DNA of 64,000 nt, from positions 10,871,853-10,935,852 of the forward strand of contig NC_084810.1 in assembly GCF_963583255.1 (NCBI RefSeq), read 5' to 3'. Of the stretch, positions 35,117 to 46,560 are shown piece by piece. This stretch comes from Pyrus communis (taxonomy: Eukaryota; Streptophyta; Magnoliopsida; Rosales; Rosaceae). The notes beneath the pieces are model-generated. The model was given only the letters and a program-made list of their open reading frames with translations. It was not told the DNA's origin and did not search any database. The position numbers and the translations under genes are program-made. The first letter of the stretch is position 1. Each line of letters begins with the position of its first letter.

Positions 35117-36412
35117 TCGCTAACCCAGTCTCGAAAGTTAAAACAGTTTTTTTCGCTTCCATTCCTTGCATTCTTCCGATTTTATTTACATGTAGATAAA
35201 TCATATAAAAAGTAAATTTGCATGTAACTTGTCCTGTTGGGGAAACCCTTGATCAAAATTTGGTTCGAGTTTATGAGTATATGTTGAGAAGGGATTGCAC
35301 CTTCTCTGCATATTTCTTATAAAATTGTAACCACAGGTCCATAGTGACTGGAGAACCAAATAGGAATTGAACTTCTGTGCAATTCAAATGGAATCGTATC
35401 ATGTAATTGAAATATTAATCAAAATCAGATTCAATCAAGGAGAAAATCAAGTGCTAACGAGAGGAGAAACCGGACAAATAATTTAGTGGTACTTCTGTTT
35501 TCAATGTTCGAAAAATAAATCATTGCATAAGTGGTCCAGAATCACATCTAATGACCTCGAGGAAAAGAGGAAAAATGAACAATTCCATATAATAGCAAAT
35601 TTCCGCCTATCCAAATAAAAAAGTCCCCACCCACCATAACCCCCATTGGAATTCACCTCACCATGAAACAGAGAAATAAGGAAACAAACAAATGGAGGGG
35701 AAAAGCAAAAGAAGAGATAATCAAAGATAAGAAATAACATGTAATATACGTCTTGGTAATTGTATTCTTGATTAAATGATCAAACGATTAAAAACTCCAG
35801 AGTATAGAATACCTCAAAGTATACTTGAAAAATCGCAACACGTGCAAATTGTGCAACTCTATCTCTCTTTCTTGGAAGAATATGCTCTACTTTGTTCACT
35901 GGGACTAATCCAAAGCATACAAAAAATAGAGCGCGCAATACAGGAAAATAGATGAATATATTTTTCCTCGATTCCATTACAGTATCAAAAAATGGTAGAA
36001 CAAGAGCTTTTGCAGTTTTACTTTTAAAGAACAAATTATTTAAGGACAGAACAAAAAAAAAAAAAAAAAAAACAAACATACAAACAAACAAACAAAAACA
36101 AAATACTTAACATTATGATAGATGTGGGAGAGAAGATCCTTCACCTGGTTTGGTCTTCTCATAACCCAAATGGGAGTTTTCATTTCTCCTATTGTTACTA
36201 TCACCAACCAACTCAAGAAATTGTATTTCTGTTGTAGCTACCTCCGCGCTCTGTAAAAATGGTTTCATTTTCACCAAGCAACATGTTAATCAACCACTGC
36301 AACTGCTCAATCAATGCTTTGGAAACTGCATGATCATTATTTTCACTAGGAGAGGCATTTAACTAGAACACCCGATAGGTAGCGGTGTGCCTGATTCTGG
36401 AACAAATGTGAT
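35117..36412. other. Convergent intergenic region between the MATE and CCCH genes
   Basis: It holds the 3' UTRs of the two tail-to-tail genes. A poly(A) run lies at 36053-36071, followed by a (CAAA)n stretch. No open frame here is gene-like. Confidence 0.5.
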
Positions 36413-38396
36413 TTACTTTGCATCAGACAATGATTCCTTCACCAGAGACATCAGGCTCGTCGACATTATGTTCAGTATAATCGAATTTTTTTAAATGACC
36501 CAGCTCATCTGTTCGGACACACCAATCTAGGTAGACTCCCATTTTGATATAGAAGGTACAGGGGAACCAACACCATTGGATCCAACATCACATGAGTTGG
36601 GGTTGTATAGCGGCTTCTGCTTCTTGCGCTGAGCAAGAGTGGAAACCCTAGTGCCTACTGGAGAAAGAGGCTTTATGCTTTGAGGTGACATCATCCTCGG
36701 TGAGGAATGACCAAATGAAGCTTGCAGGAGATTCTGGTCAACCGTCCTTGGAGAGAACACATTTGTTCTGGAAGGAGATAACATGGTTTGCTGCTGCTGG
36801 AGTTGATTACAAACACCAGATATTTTCGAGGTTGAGAAAGCAGGTGAGTATGCAAGTTGTTCAGCAAATCGAGGGGATGAGACCTGGGACGTGAAAAGAT
36901 CATTGAGATTTGAAGGTGTCAAGGTTTCTGGACGATGAGGATGACTCATTGAGGAAGCACTGATGTATGAATACGAGATGGAAGACCCATCGTGAAGTGG
37001 TTGCTGGTGTTGCATTTCAAAATTATGCAACATGTTAACCTCCTCGGTAGAAACATTATTTGCATTAAAATAAGATCTCAGACGACTTGCTTGAAGATTG
37101 CTGCCTGAGAGATGCAAACTGGGGATTTTTTTTTTTAGGCCATGCCATGAAAGACTCCAAAATACCATTATGAGGAGACATAGGAGAAGTAAAAGGAGGA
37201 GGTGACCTGGCCTGCACCGCTTTGGGCAAGCCAGGCAGCAGGCTCAAAGCTGCCGCCATGTCCATGAAAGCAGCAGCAAAGATGGCTGAATGAGGTGATG
37301 GCATCGCAGATCCAGCAGAAACATACAGGGGTCGCACTTCCTCAGGTTTGTGGGCAAAGAAGCAAACCTGACGCAAGCAACTTGAGCCATCCTTGCAGAG
37401 TCGAGTCTTGTACCGTGCTGGATGAAGCCAGCACTCAAAAATCCCATGAGCATATTCACATAAATCTCTACGTCTACATGTTCCTTTGCGAAAATCGAAG
37501 CATGGCATACAGCTATAGTGGAATTTTCTCGGGTCCCTTCTCCTTGCATTCTCACCAGGATGTACAAAAGGGCATTCAGTCCAATCATGTGAATAGGCTC
37601 GCAAACAAGGCCGGATCTTGAATGAAAACATTCGAAACTCATCCGTGGCATAAATGCTATTCTTAATGTTGGGAAGTAACAGATCAAAGGGGTATTCTTT
37701 CTTTTCAGGTGCGGAAGAAACATGTATAGCATCAGAGTTACATGTTGAATCAGGGATTGATGATGGCATCGAATCATTTGTCGAAGATGTTGAAAGAAAT
37801 GGTGAATTAGATCCAAAACAAGCATTTGAAGCATGGACCGAGCCATCATATTGTAAGAGCTCTTGAAGCACAACTTTCAGATTGGAACGATTCAGAGGAG
37901 CAACAATAACATCAAAAGGGAAACATCCGTTGGCATCAGTAGCATTGGGATCTGCACCAGCCTGCAGAAGAACCTTCACAGTTTCAACAGCTCTTTTAGA
38001 CCCACCAGACGCAGCACAGTGAAGGGCAGTGCTATTATCTGGGCCGAGAAATAAATTTATATCTGCCTCTGAAAGAGAAAGAATCAGTTTCACAACATCA
38101 ACACAACCATACTTAGAAGCAACCATTAATGGGGTCCTACACTCAAGAACCATTCGACTTGAAGCGCCCTGGCGACCATACCAGAGTCCAATCTCATTAA
38201 CCGTAGCAACGGCGCTAATAGATTGTTTAAAGCCTTCGACATCATTATCAGCCGTAAGCTCAAGCAAGCTGGAGAAAGAATGCTCAGTCTCAACTGTTTT
38301 GATCGGATTAACCATGGACCTATTCACAATCTCCCTTTGTTGGGAAGATAATGGAACTCGAGGCTCCGAACTTAACTGCTCCAAGGCACCACACAT
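36413..38396 (-). CDS. RR-TZF CCCH zinc-finger protein with ankyrin repeats; C terminus frame-broken
   Basis: Plant RR-TZF proteins bind RNA and act in P-bodies and stress granules in stress and hormone responses (family knowledge). The open frame 38396-37065 codes for 443 aa. Two ankyrin repeats ([47 protein letters not shown]) are followed by an RR region with C-X10-C-X3-H, then [19 protein letters not shown] (C-X7-C-X5-C-X3-H) and [16 protein letters not shown] (C-X5-C-X4-C-X3-H). All metal ligands are present. At an A11 tract (37126-37136) the frame leaves the family-like reading, which continues in another frame as [18 protein letters not shown] to [11 protein letters not shown]. Further shifts near 36535 and 36440 separate TDELGHLKK and [10 protein letters not shown] (TAA at 36413-36415). 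As written, the product stops after [10 protein letters not shown]. The rule-defining fingers are therefore intact and the tail is lost. Confidence 0.9.
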
Positions 38397-39500
38397 GCTT
38401 CAATTAATAAAAAAAAATTTACCTGAAAGTGACAAAAGACCGAAAGAGAATCATAGATCATAATGCCAAACAAAATAGAGAATCATATACTTATCTCAAG
38501 AATAATACATCCGAAAACGAATTTGGAAGCGTAATCTGATAATGATTCCTCAAAAAAATCCCTCTGAAAGAAGAGAAAAAAAGATACTCTGATCAGAAAA
38601 AGGTAGAAATCAGTAATAGAAGAAATTTGAAGGGACTCAAAAACAAAACGATTAAGGAACCAATCTTTACAAATATGGAAACAAAAATTAGCAAAAACTA
38701 TATATTGCTTAACATGGAAAACCCAAGAAAATTCCGGGTACGGAAGCATAATCGCTAGAAACTCTCACTTTGCCAAGAATATCAATTAAAGTTAAACTTC
38801 TTAAAGAAACCAAAATAATCTTCCATTTAAACCCAGCTATCAAAACCTTTTTTCTTTTTTTTTTTTGTTAATTTTCTCTCATGTTATTTAATCAATTAAA
38901 GTTGATGCACAAAATAGTTATGAAATTAAAAAATTATAAAGTAAAAAGAAAAAGAAGGAAAGAAATTTGTGCTTTGCTTAGTAAGTTTGAACATTGAATT
39001 TTATGATACCGGGTGGGTTTTTTTTATGCCCTTTCTTCCGCCTTGATAGTAGTTTCAGTCAGTTAAACAACGAAAGTTCCAATTTTAAATCTTTTGCAAT
39101 TTCCCACACTTTCTCAGCAACCAACCAAACGACCACCAAATGTAATGTAACCAAATTGAAAACGCCTATCAACAAAACCCATCTCAAAATTCAAATTTTG
39201 AATACCATCAACTCAAATAAACACAATGCCATCTAAAATCATAAATTTCAATGTAGAGAAATGAAAAACAATTAAACGAAAATGGACTTACAAAACAAAG
39301 AGCGTATAAATTAGTAGGTATATGCAATTAGCACCAATGGAGCCGCCATTGAAGCTGCAGGAAACTGTACGAACAGCAATTAGCGAACGGCAAAGTAGGA
39401 AGCAGAGAGCAGAAGGCAATGCCGTCAACGCCTCAAATACCCGGCGAGGCGAGCAGAGAAGCTCTATGAGGGCAAAATGAATAGAGTGTGAGTTCGAGGG
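38397..39500 (-). promoter_or_regulatory. 5' UTR with intron and promoter of the CCCH gene
   Basis: On the reverse strand a GTAAGT donor begins at 39291 and a TTTCAG acceptor ends at 38423, so a 5' UTR intron of about 870 bp ending 26 bp before the ATG is plausible. A TATA-like AATATAAATAA lies just above 39500. The leader exon would be about 39292-39480. This is inferred from splice signals only. Confidence 0.5.
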
Positions 39501-39645
39501 AATGGAGTGTGTATATATTTTATTATTTATATTTTTTTTTGGTACAAATATTTTATTATTTATATTGGCGTGGAGTGGGAGTGAAACTTTTGCAGTGGGT
39601 CGGGGTGTGGGTGACCTGCTGAAGTGGGGAGGAGGATTCTCTTCT

Positions 39646-39681
<36 letters not shown>

Positions 39682-40095
39682 CGTATTTGAACGATCACGG
39701 TTAAACCACATTAATATCTTCTATTAATTTTATATAAAAAAAAAAAGAAAAGACAAAATAGAAAATATGAGAAAAGGGGAGGGAAGGAGATGGAAAGAAG
39801 AGGAAAAAGAATCCTAATCCTTGAAGTGGACATAAGGTGAAGCAAAGTAGGTGAGATTGAATGGGCGTCGATAACCGGATATTGCGGTGGACCCTCCAAC
39901 CTATGGATTGCTTAAATTTTTCAAAAAGTAGCTATGAAAAAAATTTAGAGTGCAAAATGTGTTGGTAAATATAAAAGTGCACTTTTTTTTTTCCAAAATT
40001 TGGATCAAAACATAAGCAGCAAAACCATGTTTCTCAAAACATGTTGTTTTCAAAAGAGATAGAGTGAACAGTAGTGTTTAATGAAACTTTCTCAA
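39501..40095. other. AT-rich spacer with a long poly(T) tract
   Basis: A run of about 33 T lies at 39649-39681 and a run of A near 39736. Apparent open frames here are homopolymer translations (poly-Lys or poly-Phe). No gene seen. Confidence 0.6.
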
Positions 40096-40435
40096 TGTAA
40101 CAATCCGTTCCTAATTTTACGTTTTTATTAATTTAAAAAGTGTGAACTTACGAAAATGCCCTTTGAGGTGAAATTGTAGACTTTCATTAACCCTCGTATT
40201 TTGTGACATTTAACCCATTTTGTTAGCATATCCTTGTAGTACTCGTCACTACGAATGCGTGGGCACAAGCAGAATTAAATTTGGAGCCAGAACAAAGATT
40301 TTACGGAATTCAAAACGTCGAGGGCATTTCGATAATTTTATGTTTCGCGAGGTATTTTCCGTTTCGTCTTTTCTTGCCTTGTTTGGTGAGCCAATAGTGC
40401 CCACCTCTGCCCTCCTTGTCTCCCGTGAAGGAATA

Positions 40436-42212
40436 ATTTGTGAAAACAAGTTCATTTGAGCAACATATGCATGCAATTAACAATTAAAGACGGAATCATC
40501 TTTGTATGCACCCAAAAACAAAACTTTACCCATGAAATTCAAGGCTTAGTAGTTGTGGTGAACCAAGACTAACTCAAATCTTAAAGAAAAGAGTTGAGAA
40601 ACTTTTATACCATTGAAGCACATCTTTGCTTAGCAAAGAATATTCACCCATGTGAGGGCCTTTTTTCCTTAGTCTCCTTGCTTCTTGGCTCCATGGATAT
40701 GGATGGATGAACGGATTCTCCAAGTTCCCAAGAAAGGGAACCTCTAAGTTTCCACACCAAGGAAAGCATTGAGGAAGAGATGAGTGACCTAGGAAGAAAT
40801 AGATGCTAGTCCATTCTTCCTAGGGTGGCTGACCTCCTAAGAGAAGAGAGAGATTTTTGTGTTTTTTTCTTTTCTCTCTAGAAAACCATTATGAGGGAAT
40901 GGGTTATAATTTCCTTCCTATAGCTACTTACATTGAGTGGCATAATTGAAATTAAAACAAATTCTCCCTCACACTCTCTATGGTCGGTCATGTGGGTTCA
41001 TTGGGCTTTCATGCCCTTTGTGTTTCCAATTTGTCATACAACTTGAGTTATTGGACTTGACATTCAAAGCCCATTAGGCCCTGAGGCCCAAAACATATTA
41101 ATTAATCCTAGCCATAAATAATTAAACCATTTAATTATTCTTACTCATCTCCGTTGTTTCTTCAATCTCTACCTTACACGGTGTATGATCCATTAGGTTC
41201 CTTTTAGCAAGGCAATGGGCGATTAGAACTCTTCAAATCGATTGTGAATTGAAACTTACTTTTCAATTCTCCCTTTAGTGATTATACACCTTTAGGGCTT
41301 TCACAAACCATGAGTAACACCTAGCAGTATGTCATGGCTACCAAAGCTAATCAGAAGAGGTGGAGAACCTATTCAGTTTAGGATTACAATGCAATACAGT
41401 CTTTCTCTAATACAATACTCTTCACCACATTGTTTGATTTGATAGTTTATTCATGTCTATTATCCAATGTGATTCTCTTGCTTATATAATTACCTTGAAT
41501 GTGATTTGGAACGAATTCCTAAATCTCATTCATACTCTGGCTAGAGATTCTTAATCATATCATAGTAGAGATTCTTAATCATATCATAGTATTCTCCCTC
41601 AAATAGTTTGAATGTTAGAGATCCCTTATTGTGGATTTACTTGCCTCCATGGCTAAATGGTTTAACCCCAACTATGCCGTCAACACCCTTTGACGAAGTG
41701 ACTTTGACATAGTCAAAGATCAAGGACCTAACCATAAGGCAACTATGATACCTTAAGTCAAATGACTACTTTGCATTATCTCAACCATGAGCTTTCATAT
41801 GACATGAGAACGAGAACTCCTTGTTGATCGCGTTCAGTGGACTCATTCTCTATTGAGCACCTACATGCTTGTCTTGGTGTCAATCACACCAATGACTCGA
41901 GACCAGTCACTCTCTCTAAGAGAAGACATAGCACATACTGATCTTAACGGACTGTCAATACCCAATTGGCAATCATATGATCAGGAACGTTTAGGATATG
42001 TATACAAAAGAGAATGGTCTCATGAATCTAACTTTTTTAGATCACATTCTCCCAATTACATATTCCTTGAACTTATCGTTTAAGCATATAACATTTATAT
42101 GAGACGGCTTTAAACAATAATATTTGCCCTTTATATTAAACTAGATTAGTTTAACATGTGAAATATCCGTAAAGTATCACCATATGATTGGTTTTAGGGC
42201 ACATTTCCAACA
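40436..42212 (-). mobile_element. copia solo LTR, reverse, in the forward gypsy-type LTR
   Basis: Left end TGAAGGAATAATTTGTG, right end GCACATTTCCAACA (reverse start TGTTGGAAATGTGC). Flanks TCCCG (40431-40435) and TCTCG (42213-42217) agree at 4 of 5 positions. It is 1777 bp long and clearly diverged from the copia LTRs at 14056 and 25105. Landmarks such as GGTGTATGATCCATTAGG and CACCTAGCAGTATGTCATGG are shared. Confidence 0.82.
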
Positions 42213-43665
42213 TCTCGGCCCTCTCCCTTTTTCCTTTCCCTCTCTTTTTCTCTCTTTTCTTTTCTTCCCCATGAACCCTCTCACTCTCTCTCACCTATCT
42301 TTCGTCAGCTCCCTCACTCTTAAACCTCCTTCACTTCTCCTCCCTGGGTAGTTGATAGCCATTGTGCTTGGGTTTCTCCGGTGAGTTCTCGCCATCTTCG
42401 GCAATGGTAAGGCTTGAAACCTTCCTAAAAATTTGCAGATCGTGTCTAGAACTACGTTTGGGTTGTTTTTGAGACGTTTTGATGTTGTTTGGACACATAA
42501 ACATCTTGGGGAAAGCTTCCCCAATTTTTTGGCGAAACTCAGGTGCTTTGCAAGTTTTTTGTCGGCCACTTCGGCCATCTTTTGGCTTCCAAATATGTAT
42601 AATCTTGTTCTACTCTTCTCTAGTTTCGTTTTGATATATTATGGATCAAATTTGGATGAGAAATGAAAAAGTTATGTCCATTTGAAAATTTCCCAGAAAA
42701 TCCAGCGAGTATACCTAGTTTCCAATGGGTTTTTTGACGAACCAGGTCGACTTAACCCACTAACCCAAAACCTAGATCAACCTAGTAACCTGTTTACCCT
42801 GACCCGACCCGGATCCAGTTGGAATATTCTTGTAATTTTCTCTAAAATATTCTCGGAATATTCCTTGCGTCAATTTTTACGAAATTTTTCCGGGAATCCT
42901 CCTAGACTAATTTCAACTTCCCGAGCCCGTTTTTGGCATCCGTTTAGTGAAATTCTGAAGTTTTAACGTAGTTGACTGGCTTAATTGACTTTTTGGTTTT
43001 CCCATTGACTTTTTACAAAATTTGCCCAAGACCTCTCTTAGGGTATTTTGACGCCCTAATTCTGAATCCGCGCTCCGTTTTCCCAAATAAAATCATTTTG
43101 ATGGGGTTTTACTAATTGGTCCCTTTATATGCTTAGGTGTGTTTGTTAGTGGCGACCCCGTCCTCTCTAGTTTGAATGGCTCTTTGGCGACGAAGTATCT
43201 GTGAATGGACCCCTTCTTAAATTGCATGATTTATAAAAATTCTAGGCATGCATTCATGAAAAGCATGATTTCATATGATTTTACGTTTCATAAATTATTT
43301 ACAATTTATTGAAATTACGTTAAATGTTTATGAATTATTGAATTTACATTTATGAAAGATTTGTGAACCATGGCTTTTTACGCTTTATGATATATGATGG
43401 ATTTACGAATATGAATTTATTGTTTCACATGATTGATTTATGATGGTTTATGATGATGATTTGAGCTAGAACACTCCTATGGATTTATGATTTGACGTTT
43501 GAGCTTTCAAGCTCCAAGATTTGATATGGAAAATGTGATTTATGTTTTCTGTACTTATTTAGTGGGTAATCATATAGTACATACACACAACACGAGTATG
43601 TATCTATTTATGGCCATAGGACACAATTGATGAGTAGTGAGATATTTATGTCATGCTGCCACCTT

Positions 43666-43787
43666 CACTAGCGAAACCAGTGTCAGTGTGCTATGTACCT
43701 TTTTCTTCTCTGGCGTAACCCAAAGTTGTACAGCTTCACCTTAAGGTGATGGGGTCTACCATTTTTCTTTAATGGCATAACCCAGTG
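43666..43787 (+). repeat. Hairpin repeat block in the forward gypsy-type LTR
   Basis: Three spaced hairpins correspond to those at 23722-24056 in opposite orientation: CACTAG/CCAGTG (43666-43682), CTCTGG/CCAAAG (43708-43725) and TAATGG/CCAGTG (43770-43787). Pairing is imperfect (one or two mismatches each). They alternate with ACAGCTTCACCTT words. Confidence 0.55.
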
Positions 43788-44451
43788 TTATACAGCTTCA
43801 CCTTCACGTGATGGATATGTCTTCGGGCGACTATGATACCCATATTTAAGTACATTGTTATATGATTTACAAAGGTTTTACGGATTTGTCTTTGGGCGAC
43901 TACCATACAATTATTTAAGTGCATGATGATTTGATTTACGAACGTTTTCAAGGCATGCTAGGGTTTTCAGAAAACCTACTATGTAGTACTATATGAGTTT
44001 TCAAAATAAAGGGTTAGTATGTTCAGAAGAAAGATTTTGTTTTATTTTATTATGTATATTAAACTTTGGTCCATCACCCCTTGTTTTTGCGCCCCCTTCA
44101 GAACTTAGAAACGAGGCTTATGATCCTGACGTTGAGGCATTCCTATATCGGTAACTTCAAGTTCTCTCGATGTAGAACCCCATTTCTTTGTAATCTCATT
44201 ATTGTATAATATTCCTTTTGCAATATTCTTGATTAGTTGTCTGCTCTAAACATGTTCGTGCATTCTCTTATATTTTTTATATTTAAAGTTACGTATTTTA
44301 TTTGAGTTTATTCTTTTCTGCAAATGTGTATGCATGTTTTACATGCTCTTAGCATATGCATATGAAAATGGCTTTCGTCACCCTCGGGTATCTGCCAACA
44401 AGTGCCGATCCTGGTGTTTGGAAGATATCGGGATTGGGGCGTATTACTCAA

Positions 44452-46385
44452 CCTTAATAATACCCTCATACCTGTTAATAACAACAACTCCCTCATTCGT
44501 TTCTTTTTCTCGTTGTTGCTTCCTTTCATCGCATCAGACCCTGAACCTAAGATCATTTCCAACCCTTAAATTCATGCTGAAAATCGAGGTTTCTAACCTC
44601 TGTACATGCTCTATGTGCGTTTTCCAGAATTTGGCAAATGAAATCGACCAAACTTCGGAGAATCCGAGGTGGATTCCAAAATGTCATAGAGTAATTGTAG
44701 GTGAGTTTTCTAAGCTTTTGGTATTGTTTTGTTTGAAATTAGATTAAAAATTAAGCTAAACAAAGCTCTGCAATGTTTTTGGAAAATCTACAAAATCCGG
44801 CGACGATTTCGGCCATGGATCATAGCAATCGACGGTGAAGTTAACGGTGTTAACGATGAAGACAACAAATTACGTTAGATCTAATAGAATCATCAACAGA
44901 ATATGTATATTCTGTTATCTTACTAGAATTCACACACCCTGACACATGGCAACACCAGACCACGGCTGCTACTGTTCATATGCAGCTGGATGGCGTGACT
45001 ACAATGGCGTACTCGCCAGTGACAATGATGAGTACAGAGGTGCGTTTGCCGATTATGAAAGCAACGACAACAGCGCGTCTGCCAACTAGGTGACACGTGA
45101 CGACGACTAGGTGACGAGTCATAGCAACCGTCCGTAGAGTGCATAGGGACCCAAGACCTACCTTAAGGTTATTCGACATCCCGAATCATGCGGTGCACTT
45201 TGTTTTCACCAATCCAGAGTTCTTTATCATGTTTAACTTAGAAAACTTTAATTTAACTTAGAAATGTTACTAAAGGTGTGAATTACAAGTGTAAGCTTAA
45301 CTAGCCTTGACAAAGGTAAGAAGCCTGTTATGGAGACACGATCCAAATTTCTATGAATGGATCATTTCTAAATTGTTTTGATGAACATATTTTGACAAAC
45401 TGACATGCCTTTGATGATGGTCTTGGAATAGACTAGATTTAGATTGAAATGATTAGGTGATATTTTAATTGATATACACTTATATTTTGATTTATTTCCA
45501 CCACATGGTCTATCACATACAGAGTATATCTTTATCTGCGGCAGTGGGATATTTGCATGTGTTATTATTTCTAGTAGAGGCTAGATATGAGTAAGTTTAT
45601 TAGCTAGTAGATGCTAGCAATGCACATGAAGACGCTCATGAACACAAACATGCTTGCACTCGCACTAGTATATCCTAGTAATGTATTGCAGTTCCTTATG
45701 TTTGATTTATGATTGGCATGTATTTCTCAACTATATATTGCAATAGATACTAATATGTAGTTTTAAATTATATCGAGTTTTATAAAATGGGGATTAGTAC
45801 TTTAGAAATGAATTTGACTAAATAGATGATTATGATCTACTCACTCTTTGTTTTTCACCCTTCAGGACCTAGTGAGACAAAGGCAGCAGAAAAGACAAGG
45901 AGTAGGCCTGGCAATAGTGTAGCCTTCATATGGAATATGGTGATTCTACTTTTGTCTTTTTGCTTATCTAGTTTTAATAATGCCTAGCCAAACTTTTGTT
46001 TATGTTTCCACATCACATACTGTTTGTGAATATTGTTGCATGTACTACTATTATGCTCTAAATATGTTATGACATGTAATAATAAGGATGAACCCTACTG
46101 TGTTCCCAAGTGGGGAGGTTGTTGTAGTTGACTTTCGTGCACAATATTGTAGTTGTTTTAATAAATTGAGCTTGTTAGTTCAAATGTTCACACAAATTTC
46201 AATTATCACATATGCCTTCATCACCATCTTAGTGATGGCCATCCCATCTCCACCCCTAGTGTATATCTTGACAGAGTTATGCCTCCTAGATGAGAGTGAA
46301 TTGTGAAACCCAGTTTACAACAATTAACTAATGTCTTAGCCCAGTTAATTCCCAGTGGAAACTGAGGTCATCTATAGGCATAAAT
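44452..46385. other. Repeat-derived spacer, probably an older gypsy-type LTR
   Basis: Words such as CGATTATGAAAGCAACGAC, TCACCCTTCAGGACCTAG near 45860 and GGATGAACCCTACTG near 46088 are laid out like the gypsy-type LTRs, but I could not find ends. No gene recognised. Confidence 0.3.
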
Positions 46386-46560
46386 CAGTACAAGAAAAAG
46401 ACTCTTTTACGACATATTTTTCGCGACATATAACACTACCATCGCAACTAAAACAAAATATGAGTGCTCGACTGTAGCGCGAAAAGTATTTGTGACCTTG
46501 GTATTAGTAACGTCGCAATTAAAGTTGCAAAACAATTACAAAGAGCAATCTATCGTCCTA
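46386..46560 (+). mobile_element. CACTA-like transposon terminus
   Basis: CAGTACAAGAAAAAGACTC at 46386 resembles the plant En/Spm terminus CACTACAAGAAAAA with one change. It is followed by subterminal repeats rich in CGACATA and CGCAACTA (TTTTACGACATA, CGCGACATA, CATCGCAACTA, CGTCGCAATTA). The opposite terminus was not found. Confidence 0.5.

Larger units (their letters stand above)
40096..44446 (+). mobile_element. gypsy-type solo LTR, forward, split by a copia solo LTR
   Basis: It starts TGTAACAATCCGTTCC and ends GGGATTGGGGCGTATTA (relatives end GTGTCA, so the terminal CA has mutated). Both flanks are the exact 5-bp duplication CTCAA (40091-40095 and 44447-44451). After subtracting the nested element it is about 2.57 kb. 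It shares layout and the hairpin block with the reverse LTR at 23525-29669. No internal retrotransposon genes remain. Confidence 0.85.

Noticed and set aside
37244..37873. 209-aa reverse frame overlapping the CCCH gene
   Set aside because: A shadow of the real frame; the ankyrin/CCCH domains are read in the other frame.
39288..39698. 136-aa reverse frame starting with poly-Lys
   Set aside because: It translates a poly(T) tract and covers the probable 5' UTR of the CCCH gene.
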